64,000 nt of DNA from Burkholderia anthina (GTDB lineage Bacteria; Pseudomonadota; Gammaproteobacteria; Burkholderiales; Burkholderiaceae). The DNA is taken from positions 186,001 through 250,000 of the forward strand of contig NZ_LNJP01000004.1 in assembly GCF_001547525.1 (NCBI RefSeq). Reading direction: 5' to 3'. The notes under the pieces were generated by a model, which had not been told where the DNA came from, ran no database searches, and saw only the letters and a program-made list of their open reading frames with translations. The position numbers and the translations under genes were made by a program. Shown piece by piece: positions 57,965 through 64,000 of the stretch; within the stretch, counting starts at the first letter, position 1, and each line of letters begins with the position of its first letter.

Positions 57965-58336
57965 TTACCGCCACGAACCGTCGACGTAGACCCACACGGG
58001 CCCCTGGCGGCGCCAGTAGCCGGGCACCCAGCGGCGCCCGGGGCGCCGGGCGACCCAGCGACCGGGCACCCATATATAGCGGCCGCGCTGCCAGCGCCAG
58101 TAGCCGTCCGTCCATATATAGCCATGCGGCCGTGGCGGTGGTGGGCGGCGGTCGCGCCGCGCGGCCGGCGGCGCGAAGGTCGGGCGATCCGCATGGGGCG
58201 GGCCGCCCGGTACGCGGTTCGGGCCGGATGGACGGTACACGGGCGGGGCGGGCTGGGCCGAGGCGGCGCGCAGCCAGCCGGTACCCGCGAAGGCGGCGGT
58301 CAATCCGATGGCGCGCAGCAGCGAGCGTCGATTCAT
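57965..58336 (-). CDS. Exported WXXGXW-repeat protein
   Basis: A 123-aa protein with an N-terminal signal carrying twin arginines (MNRRSLLRAIGLTAAFAGTG), a Pro/Arg-rich linker, and a C-terminal run of aromatic repeats: YIWTDGYWRWQRGRYIWVPG, then WVPGYWRRQG and WVYVDGSW. These W-x-x-G-x-W units are the YXWGXW/BcpO-type repeat, a periplasmic protein family of unknown role. The Tat-like signal is unusual for such a small repeat protein. Confidence 0.82.
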   Translation of the reverse strand: MNRRSLLRAIGLTAAFAGTGWLRAASAQPAPPVYRPSGPNRVPGGPPHADRPTFAPPAARRDRRPPPPRPHGYIWTDGYWRWQRGRYIWVPGRWVARRPGRRWVPGYWRRQGPVWVYVDGSWR

Positions 58337-58915
58337 GGCGATTCCTGTTCAGTATTCGAGGTCGCCTTACATTAGCCTGCCGGCGCGCCCGGAGGGTTAC
58401 ACGGGCGGTCAAGGCTGTTACCGAGTGTCACGAAACGCCACTCTTCCCTTTTTGACGGCTGACGCGATCTCGCCGTGGCTTTGGGCGTCGCTCCGGTTTG
58501 TGGGGCGGAGGGGCCGTCCGAGATGCCGGCTGGCCAATATTTGAGATTGAATCGGGTAACAATTACCGATTTTGGGGTGCCGAACCGAATCCGCTTGTTG
58601 TTTCTATGCAACCGTCAAGACGCTGACATGTAAGAATGGTGCGATGAAAGGCTCCAAAAACCACGCGTCAAGAAGTCAAAAACAAACGTTAAAACAAATA
58701 CTTATGACGCATCCCCACTTTCATTATTTCTAGTTCTGGAAAAGGTTATTTCTTTATTTGCGGATCGCTCCCCTAGGGTACACCCCTAAACTCACGGTTC
58801 CCAAACGGGCAACTATCCGGGCGCCGCCAGCAGGACCGATGGCGCTCCCGGGCGGTTGAGACCGTTTATGAACAAGGTCGCGAGACCTGCCTCTTTTTAG
58901 AAGGGAGCTCCACGA
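58337..58915. promoter_or_regulatory. Long AT-rich leader and promoter region of the major porin
   Basis: About 580 bases without a gene, much lower in GC (58530-58760) than its surroundings. It has an imperfect inverted repeat AATCGGGTAA / TTACCGATT (58550-58571), runs of A/T (58640-58760) and a TAGGG-N5-CCCTA dyad (58774-58788). GGGAGCT at 58903-58908 is the SD. A long untranslated leader is likely and could carry OmpR- or small-RNA-type control. Confidence 0.5.
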
Positions 58916-60037
58916 ATGAACAAGACTCTGATCGTTGCAGCAGCTGCAGCATCGTTCGCTACCGTCGCTCACGCACAAAGCAGCGTCACGCTGTACGGCG
59001 TGCTGGACGCAGGCATCACCTACACGAGCAACGTCCAGCCGGCACTCGGCCAAGCTGGCAAGTCGCGTTGGGCGATGGGTTCGGGCATTGACCAGAGCCG
59101 TTTCGGCCTGCGTGGTTCGGAAGACCTGGGTGGCGGCCTGAAGGCAATCTTCACGTTGGAAAGCGGCTTCGGCATCGGTGACGGCCGTCTGGGCAACAAC
59201 GGCGGCATGTTCAACCGTCAAGCATTTGTCGGTCTGTCGAGCCAGTACGGCACGGTCACGCTGGGTAAGCAGTACGACGCAACGCAAGACTACCTGGCGC
59301 CGCTGACGGCAACGGGCTCGTGGGGCGGCACGTACTTCGCGCACCCGCTGAACCTCGATCGCCTGAGCACGACCGGCGACGTCGCATCGAACAACACGAT
59401 CAAGTTCACGAGCGCGAACTACGCTGGCCTGCAATTCGGCGGCACGTACTCGTTCTCGAACAACACGAACTTCGGCAACAACCGTGCGTACAGCGCAGGC
59501 GTTGCATACCAGTTCCAAGGCCTGAAGCTGGCGGGTGCATACTCGCAAGCGAACCTGGGTGACGGTACGAACGGAAGCGGCGCAACGTCGTCGGCAATCG
59601 GTGGTGTCGCTAGCCAAGGCCGCGTCCGCACGTACGGTGCTGCTGCTGGCTACGCATTCGGCCCGGCACAAGTCGGCGCTGCATGGACGCAAGCACGTCT
59701 CGACAACAACGCAGCCGGTGCTCTGGGCACGGTGCGCACCGACAACTACGAAGTCAACGCCAAGTACAACCTGACGCCGGCTCTCGGCCTGGGTGCTGCT
59801 TACACGTACACGAACGCGAAGATCAGCAACGGCAGCACGCACTGGAACCAGTTCGGTCTGCAAGCTGACTACGCGCTGTCGAAGCGCACCGACGTCTACG
59901 CACAAGCTGTGTACCAGCGTGCAGCGAAGAACGGCATCGGCGCACAGATCTACAACGGCAACAGCTTTGCTGACAACCTGCCGAGCTCGTCGATCAACCA
60001 AACCGCAGCAACGGTTGGTCTGCGTCACCGCTTCTAA
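58916..60037 (+). CDS. Major outer-membrane porin (OpcP/Omp38-like)
   Basis: A 373-aa trimeric general porin. Signal peptide to residue ~20 (AHA-QSSVTLYGVLD), L3 constriction region around GKQYDATQDYL, YALSKRTDVYAQAVYQR near the end and C-terminal Phe (GLRHRF). Codon choice differs from neighbouring genes (GCA, CGT, CAA, AAC in place of GCG, CGC, CAG), the pattern of very highly expressed Burkholderia genes. Followed by a strong terminator. Likely the major permeability porin, relevant to beta-lactam entry. Confidence 0.94.
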   Translation: MNKTLIVAAAAASFATVAHAQSSVTLYGVLDAGITYTSNVQPALGQAGKSRWAMGSGIDQSRFGLRGSEDLGGGLKAIFTLESGFGIGDGRLGNNGGMFNRQAFVGLSSQYGTVTLGKQYDATQDYLAPLTATGSWGGTYFAHPLNLDRLSTTGDVASNNTIKFTSANYAGLQFGGTYSFSNNTNFGNNRAYSAGVAYQFQGLKLAGAYSQANLGDGTNGSGATSSAIGGVASQGRVRTYGAAAGYAFGPAQVGAAWTQARLDNNAAGALGTVRTDNYEVNAKYNLTPALGLGAAYTYTNAKISNGSTHWNQFGLQADYALSKRTDVYAQAVYQRAAKNGIGAQIYNGNSFADNLPSSSINQTAATVGLRHRF

Positions 60038-60072
60038 GCGTGACGGGCGGGGCAACCCGCTTCGCAGCATCG

Positions 60073-60099
60073 AAAAGGCGCCTTCGGGCGCCTTTTTTT
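60073..60099 (+). terminator. Terminator of the major porin gene
   Basis: AGGCGCC-TTCG-GGCGCCT hairpin (60076-60093) with an extra-stable TTCG tetraloop, followed by T residues to 60099. Confidence 0.92.
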
Positions 60100-60143
60100 C
60101 GTCCGCAGAAAGCGATGACGATAATCGGGAGCGTCCGAATGCA

Positions 60144-60171
60144 AAAAAGCGAGGCTCGTGCCTCGCTTTTT
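60144..60171 (-). terminator. Bidirectional terminator after rnk
   Basis: AAAAAGCGAGGC-TCGT-GCCTCGCTTTTT, perfect 12-bp arms with A and T tracts on either side, so it can work for rnk (minus) and as a back-up for the porin transcript. Confidence 0.88.
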
Positions 60172-60212
60172 CGTTCTGCGCCCGTATGGCGCGGTGCGGG
60201 TCGACCGGTGGC

Positions 60213-60611
60213 TCAGCGCGTGTATTCGCCGTTGGCTTCCGGCTGGAACACGATCTCGGCGACCTTCATCAGCTTTTCGGCACCGCTCGGCTGCATCACC
60301 TTGACCATCTGGCCGCGTTGCGTGCCCAGCAGCGCCATGCCGACGGGCGAGAAGACGTTCAAACGGCCGAGTTCGAGGTTGGCGGCGTCCGGATAAACGA
60401 TCGTCCAGGTGGCCTGTTCCTGGGTCGCTTCGTCGAGTAGCGTGATCTGCGAGTTCATCGTGACGACGTTCGCCTTGATGGCGTCGGGCTGAACGATATC
60501 GGCGCGTTCGAGCAGCGTGTCGAGCATCGTCTGGAAGCGCGGGTTGTGCTCGGCGTGCTTTTCGAGGCGAGCGACGTCGAGTTCGGTCAGTTGGTAAAGG
60601 CGTTGTTTCAT
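60213..60611 (-). CDS. rnk: Regulator of nucleoside diphosphate kinase (GreA/B-fold)
   Basis: A 132-aa protein with an N-terminal short coiled-coil (YQLTELDVARLEKHAEHN) and a C-terminal GreA/GreB-type FKBP-like domain (VFSPVGMALLGTQRGQMVKV). Rnk binds RNA polymerase in the secondary channel but its shorter coiled-coil lacks the Gre cleavage tip; it affects nucleoside diphosphate kinase levels. GGAG lies just before the ATG at 60611. Alone, convergent with the porin. Confidence 0.9.
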   Translation of the reverse strand: MKQRLYQLTELDVARLEKHAEHNPRFQTMLDTLLERADIVQPDAIKANVVTMNSQITLLDEATQEQATWTIVYPDAANLELGRLNVFSPVGMALLGTQRGQMVKVMQPSGAEKLMKVAEIVFQPEANGEYTR

Positions 60612-61125
60612 GGGAGTTCTCCAAATGATCGGCAGGGGCAGGCGTGGCGTGCCTATGAGGATCGCCCGGAGCCTGTCTGACCGGGCTCCGGGGTGGAGAC
60701 CGAGCGGTCAGATCAGGCGCCGGGCAGGGGCGAGCGGCGCCTGGGCCGTGCGTCGAGCGAGGGGATGTGCCGGCTGGCCGGCGCACGCGCGCACGCCGGC
60801 CGGGCCGGACGGCGAAACCGAAAGGGGCGTGAGCGCGTACATGGTGGACGGAATATCGACTGGCGAATAAAACCTTACGATTCTACAACACAACCTTCCG
60901 GGCAAGTGATTCGATTGTTGGCGTTTCGTCAGCGATTGTTGTGTGGATGAAGCAAGTTGCAACGCCTCCGACTGAAAACCATCGGCGATTTTTTCCAGAA
61001 ATGCAACGCTGTATATTCAAACTAAGGGTTTCCCCTTGGTTTGGCGAGCACTACACTGGACTCAATCGCTTCAGACAGTCCCCGTCGAGGCGACGTCAAA
61101 AGAGAACATATTCCGGAGGTAAATC
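60612..61125. promoter_or_regulatory. Divergent rnk/DUF4148 region with promoter dyad
   Basis: About 510 bases with no supported gene. The last part is AT-rich. An AAGGG-TTTC-CCCTT dyad (61024-61037) precedes a likely -10 TACACT (61052-61057) and CGGAGG (61114-61119) before the DUF4148 start. The similar dyads before ggt and the major porin point to a shared factor. Confidence 0.5.
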
Positions 61126-61455
61126 ATGAAGTCGATCGTCTACGCAGCCATCGCCGCATCCGTCCTTGCCGCTCCGATTGCATCGTTCGCGCAGTCCGAG
61201 CAGGGGTTGACCCGCGCTCAGGTCAAGGCCGAACTCGTGCAACTCGAGCAGAATGGCTACAAGCCGGTGGCGAGCGATTCGCAATATCCGAGCGACATCC
61301 AGGCTGCCGAACAGCGTATCCAGCCGAACCAGCCGGCGCTCGCTCAGGCCGATACGAGCGGCTACGGTGCCGTGGCGACGGGTGCCGCACAATCCGGCCG
61401 CCGTGTGACGCGGGAAGCGCCGAATCCCGTGAATTCGGTCTACTTCGGTAACTAA
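61126..61455 (+). CDS. DUF4148-family exported protein
   Basis: A 109-aa secreted small protein typical of Burkholderia/Cupriavidus: signal MKSIVYAAIAASVLAAPIAS-FAQ, then the DUF4148 core GLTRAQVKAELVQLEQNGYK and PSDIQAAEQRI, and a flexible tail ending PVNSVYFGN. These occur in large paralogous families, are often strongly expressed and have no known function. Clear SD CGGAGG upstream. Confidence 0.9.
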   Translation: MKSIVYAAIAASVLAAPIASFAQSEQGLTRAQVKAELVQLEQNGYKPVASDSQYPSDIQAAEQRIQPNQPALAQADTSGYGAVATGAAQSGRRVTREAPNPVNSVYFGN

Positions 61456-61570
61456 TTGAACGTTCCCCGGGTCTGCCCGAGCGCACCGCTGAATCGACGA
61501 GACGCGCGCTGACCGCGCGTCGTTCGCCCGCAGGAGCAGAACCTCCGTCGCCGCATGCCGGCGGCTTTGA

Positions 61571-61601
61571 GCCCAGACGCTGACGCGTTTGGGCCTTTTT
61601 T
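61571..61601 (+). terminator. Terminator between DUF4148 and the CBS-domain gene
   Basis: GCCCAGACGC-TGAC-GCGTTTGGGC, a 10-bp stem with one G-T pair, followed by TTTTTT. Confidence 0.82.
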
Positions 61602-61612
61602 GCTGACGCGAA

Positions 61613-62074
61613 TCAGGCCGACGTGACGGTAGGCGTGCCGTGGATATAGTGTTCGAGCTGGCTGATCGTGAACTGCTGATCGGCAATCACGCTCTTCACG
61701 AGGTCGCCGATCGAGATGAGGCCGACCAGCTTGCCGCCGTCGAGCACGGGCAGGTGGCGCATCCGGTGCTCGGTCATCAGCGCCATGCACTCGTCCGTGG
61801 ATTGTGACGGTTCGACGTAGCGCACCTTCGCCGTCATGATTTCCTCGACGCGGGTGGCTTTCGACGAGCGGTCCTGCAGGACGATCTTGCGCGCGTAGTC
61901 GCGCTCGGTGACGATGCCCGCGATGTCGTCGCCGTCCACGACCAGCAGTGCACCGATACCCTTTTCGGCCATCAGCTTGATGGCGTCGTAGACGAGATCG
62001 GTCTTCGTGACGGTGTAGATGGTACGGCCCGAATCCGGCTTGGCCTTGAGAATCTGCGCGACAGTCGTGCTCAT
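61613..62074 (-). CDS. CBS-domain pair protein
   Basis: A 153-aa cytosolic protein made of two CBS motifs. First: TIYTVTKTDLVYDAIKLMAE ... GALLVVDGDDIAGIVTERDY; second: VEPSQSTDECMALMTEHRMR ... LPVLDGGKLVGLISIGDLVK. Paired CBS domains (Bateman module) bind adenine nucleotides; stand-alone proteins of this size may sense energy state and contact other proteins. Alone, divergent from ribA. Confidence 0.9.
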   Translation of the reverse strand: MSTTVAQILKAKPDSGRTIYTVTKTDLVYDAIKLMAEKGIGALLVVDGDDIAGIVTERDYARKIVLQDRSSKATRVEEIMTAKVRYVEPSQSTDECMALMTEHRMRHLPVLDGGKLVGLISIGDLVKSVIADQQFTISQLEHYIHGTPTVTSA

Positions 62075-62251
62075 TCGCTTTCTCCGTATGCAGGTCGATG
62101 CAGGGCAGGCGGGACGTGATGCGCGTCACCCGGTGAGCCCAGTATAGCCGGGCGGGCGGCGGCAGTCGCGTGACGTTTCCAGATTAGCGGTAAACTCCCG
62201 TCACGCACCATCCACACAACTCCTACATTCCTGAACGTTTCGATTGAATTC

Positions 62252-62902
62252 ATGATGTCTTCGCGTCCCCAATCGCCCTCGCCGGGCAATGGCCAGGCCG
62301 ACGAGTGCGTGACGCTCGTCGCCACCGCGTCGCTGCCTACGCGCTACGGTACGTTCACGTCATACGCGTTTCGCGTATCGGGCAGCGATGCCGAACATCT
62401 CGCGCTCGTGATGGGCGACGTGACCGGCGAGCAGTCCGTGCTCACCCGTCTGCATTCCGAATGCCTGACCGGTGACGTGTTCGGCTCGTACCGCTGCGAT
62501 TGCGGCGAGCAACTCGATCTCGCGTTGCGCTACATCGCCGCCGAAAACCGCGGCGTGCTGCTGTATCTGCGCGGTCATGAAGGCCGCGGCATCGGCCTGA
62601 GCAACAAGATCCGCGCGTACGCGCTGCAGGAGCAGGGGCGCGATACCGTCGAGGCGAACCTCGATCTCGGTCTCCCCGACGACGCCCGCGAATACGACTC
62701 GGCCGCCGCGATCCTGCGCATCCTCGGCGTGACGTCGGTTCGGCTGATGAGCAACAACCCGAAGAAGTTCGACACGCTCGTGAAGCACGGTATTCCCGTC
62801 TGCGAGCGCGTGGCGCTCGCGGTGCCTGTGCGCGAGGAAAACGAACGTTATATCCGCACGAAGCAAACGAAGTTCGGGCATTACTTCGAAGAAAACGAAT
62901 AA
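62252..62902 (+). CDS. ribA: GTP cyclohydrolase II
   Basis: A 216-aa enzyme that opens GTP to give 2,5-diamino-6-ribosylamino-4(3H)-pyrimidinone 5'-phosphate, the first step of riboflavin synthesis. Zinc ligands Cys71, Cys82 and Cys84 in [21 protein letters not shown]-binding [17 protein letters not shown] (E. coli has RQEGRGIGL). It is a stand-alone RibA, not fused to RibB. Starts at ATG 62252 or the adjacent 62255. No FMN riboswitch is evident upstream. Confidence 0.93.
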   Translation: MMSSRPQSPSPGNGQADECVTLVATASLPTRYGTFTSYAFRVSGSDAEHLALVMGDVTGEQSVLTRLHSECLTGDVFGSYRCDCGEQLDLALRYIAAENRGVLLYLRGHEGRGIGLSNKIRAYALQEQGRDTVEANLDLGLPDDAREYDSAAAILRILGVTSVRLMSNNPKKFDTLVKHGIPVCERVALAVPVREENERYIRTKQTKFGHYFEENE

Positions 62903-62908
62903 CCGGGC

Positions 62909-62930
62909 GGGGCGCGCCAGCGCCCCGTTT
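62909..62930 (+). terminator. Weak terminator after ribA
   Basis: GGGGCGC-GCCA-GCGCCCC followed by GTTT. The stem is strong but the T run is short. Confidence 0.55.
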
Positions 62931-63183
62931 CTCGTCATCTGTTCTTCCGATCGTTGCCGGTACACGCGACGATCGCGATCGTCTTCCGTCATGCATTCCA
63001 GTACCGGGCATGTGACGTCGGCTGCGTTGTGCGCGGCGTCCGTCCGCTCCGTACTCCCGTCATGATCACGCCGCTGAATCGAAACCGAATGCCTGACGCA
63101 GCGTCGCTCGCAACCGGCCGACGCGGAGACGCGACCGCGACGACGGCCACGTCGGCGTGTAACGGCTCACGCGCGTCAGCCCG

Positions 63184-63570
63184 TCAATGCCACGTCCCGT
63201 TCTGCAACACGATCCGGTAGCCGTCGGCATCCTCGAAGGTTTGACCTGATATTTCCCAGTATGGATTGAACGACGTCACCGGCATGAAGCCGTGTTCGGT
63301 CGCGCGCTCGCAGGCGGCTTCCCATTCCGGACGATCGGGCACGTAGAACACGATCAGGTCCTCGGGCGTCGGCGACGGCGCGATCGGATGGTCGGGGCAG
63401 TGCGTGAACTCGAAGTGGTAGTCGAGGCCTTCGCGTCCGAGCATCACGCCGAAAAAGCCGTCGTGATCCTCGAAGCGCGCCAGTACCGACAGATCGAGGG
63501 CGTCGCGATACATGCGCTCGGTGCGGGCGAGGTTGCTGACCGGGCGGGCAATGCGCAGATGGGCGTGCAA
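63184..63570 (-). CDS. VOC-family (glyoxalase/bleomycin-resistance fold) protein
   Basis: A 128-aa single-domain VOC protein. Family similarity begins at LHAHLRIARPVSNLARTERM and continues with YRDALDLSVLARFEDHDGF, GVMLGREGLDYHFEFTHC and the C-terminal DADGYRIVLQNGTW. His/Glu residues could bind a metal. I chose TTG 63570 because homology starts there and GAGG lies upstream; the in-frame ATG at 63783 would add 71 residues unlike the family. Metal-dependent lyase, isomerase or binding roles are all possible. Confidence 0.75.
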   Translation of the reverse strand: MHAHLRIARPVSNLARTERMYRDALDLSVLARFEDHDGFFGVMLGREGLDYHFEFTHCPDHPIAPSPTPEDLIVFYVPDRPEWEAACERATEHGFMPVTSFNPYWEISGQTFEDADGYRIVLQNGTWH

Positions 63571-63869
63571 GATGGCCTCGGCGGGAAGTGGTGGGCCGCT
63601 CGATGATAAGCGGCCGATCGCGATTGCGCGAGGCGAGCGAACCGCGCTTCGGGCGATACTTGCCGTATCGAACGATATCGATTCGACGCGGCCAAACGGA
63701 TCGAATTGTCGAGCCACGTTTCGCGCAAGAAAAAACATGACGCTTCTCGATCCAGTGTGTGCACACCGCATTGCAGTGGCCACTCGTCAGCAAGACCTTT
63801 GAAGGCATGCGTTCGGCTGCGCCTGCCGCACGACGTACGGATATGCGCATACCGGGCCGGAGGTGACGA

Positions 63870-64000
63870 ATGGGTAAGCCCGATCTTCGCCGGCCGGTTG
63901 CCGGACCTTATCGCCAGTCGCGATGGGCGGCCGGACTAGAGGTTGCCTTCGGATGGGTGGCAAAAGGGACGTTGGCGCTGGCCGGCCTGACGATGGTCGC
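63870..64000 (+). CDS. Start of an unidentified gene cut by the window edge
   Basis: Open reading frame from ATG 63870 with a clean SD, GGAGG (63859-63863), six bases upstream, open to the end of the window (43 codons, MGKPDLRRPVAGPYRQSR...). The last visible part turns hydrophobic (VAKGTLALAGLTMV), suggesting an N-terminal membrane segment. No family can be assigned from this fragment. Confidence 0.5.
   Translation, partial: MGKPDLRRPVAGPYRQSRWAAGLEVAFGWVAKGTLALAGLTMV

Noticed and set aside
58754-60070. 438-codon frame exactly antisense to the major porin
   Set aside because: Produced by the strict codon choice of the porin; Val/Arg/Cys-rich, not protein-like.
62075-62251. FMN riboswitch upstream of ribA
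   Set aside because: The conserved RFN-element blocks are not seen and the region is too short to hold one with the divergent CBS gene promoter.
1-64000. CRISPR arrays, insertion sequences, tRNA or integrase signatures
   Set aside because: No regularly spaced repeats, transposase motifs, terminal inverted repeats or cloverleaf sequences were noticed on either strand. Tandem repeats found are short and local.

Overview
The window is high-GC DNA (strong G/C bias at third codon positions) whose gene content looks like Burkholderia, most likely a cepacia-complex-type species: OpcP-like trimeric porins, DUF4148 and DUF3331 proteins, a WXXGXW-repeat protein, many LysR/AraC regulators each next to a short-chain dehydrogenase or a transporter, and E. 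coli-like CreBCD. I saw no tRNA, rRNA, insertion sequence, prophage or CRISPR array. This is a chromosomal accessory/metabolic region. The species call is inference from family content.

Layout. 1-6.3 kb: an aspartate carbamoyltransferase with an N-terminal DNA-binding domain and a perfect operator-like dyad over its own promoter; a small entericidin lipoprotein; a membrane protein; an EamA exporter with an AraC regulator; and a MoaF/SDR pair. 6.3-12.9 kb: a DapB-like gene broken by a 1-base frameshift, an SDR lacking the catalytic Ser, and creB-creC-creD with a phased array of cre-tag half sites before creD; then a RidA-like protein. 12.9-17.8 kb: DHA2 MFS exporter/LysR and LysR/epimerase divergent pairs. 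17.8-22.7 kb: a leftward catabolic cluster (SDR, LysR with a histone-like tail, ferredoxin-fold protein, MHS-type MFS transporter, DUF2848 hydrolase-like protein). 23.1-32.7 kb: a YpfJ-type metalloprotease, then an amine/amino-acid degradation cluster (LuxR regulator, aldehyde dehydrogenase, omega-aminotransferase, APC permease, DUF3156, EutR-like AraC regulator, porin).

Four transcription units of the amine cluster share one promoter architecture: a TTTGC-N3-TTTGC direct repeat at a fixed distance from a TAnnnT -10 hexamer. They probably form one regulon that imports an amine (porin, permease), transaminates it and oxidises the aldehyde.

32.7-44.3 kb: GNAT; old yellow enzyme with an ArsR repressor; alpha/beta hydrolase; metallophosphoesterase with cupredoxin; RpiR regulator, gamma-glutamyltranspeptidase and dicarboxylate/glutamate symporter (likely gamma-glutamyl peptide use); type II NADH dehydrogenase divergent from a TetR regulator. 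45-53.3 kb: LysR/SDR pair; SoxR divergent from a three-gene RND efflux operon, with a MerR-type 19-bp-spacer promoter. 53.4-58.3 kb: MarR and a nu-class glutathione transferase sharing ATTGCA-N2-TGCAAT operators; MFS exporter; SnoaL-like protein/HxlR pair; WXXGXW protein. 58.3-64 kb: a highly expressed porin, Rnk, DUF4148, CBS-domain protein, RibA, a VOC protein and the start of a further gene at the right edge.

The strongest candidates for something undescribed are the DNA-binding ATCase with its own operator, and the shared promoter element of the amine cluster. All regulatory sites were read by eye and are untested.
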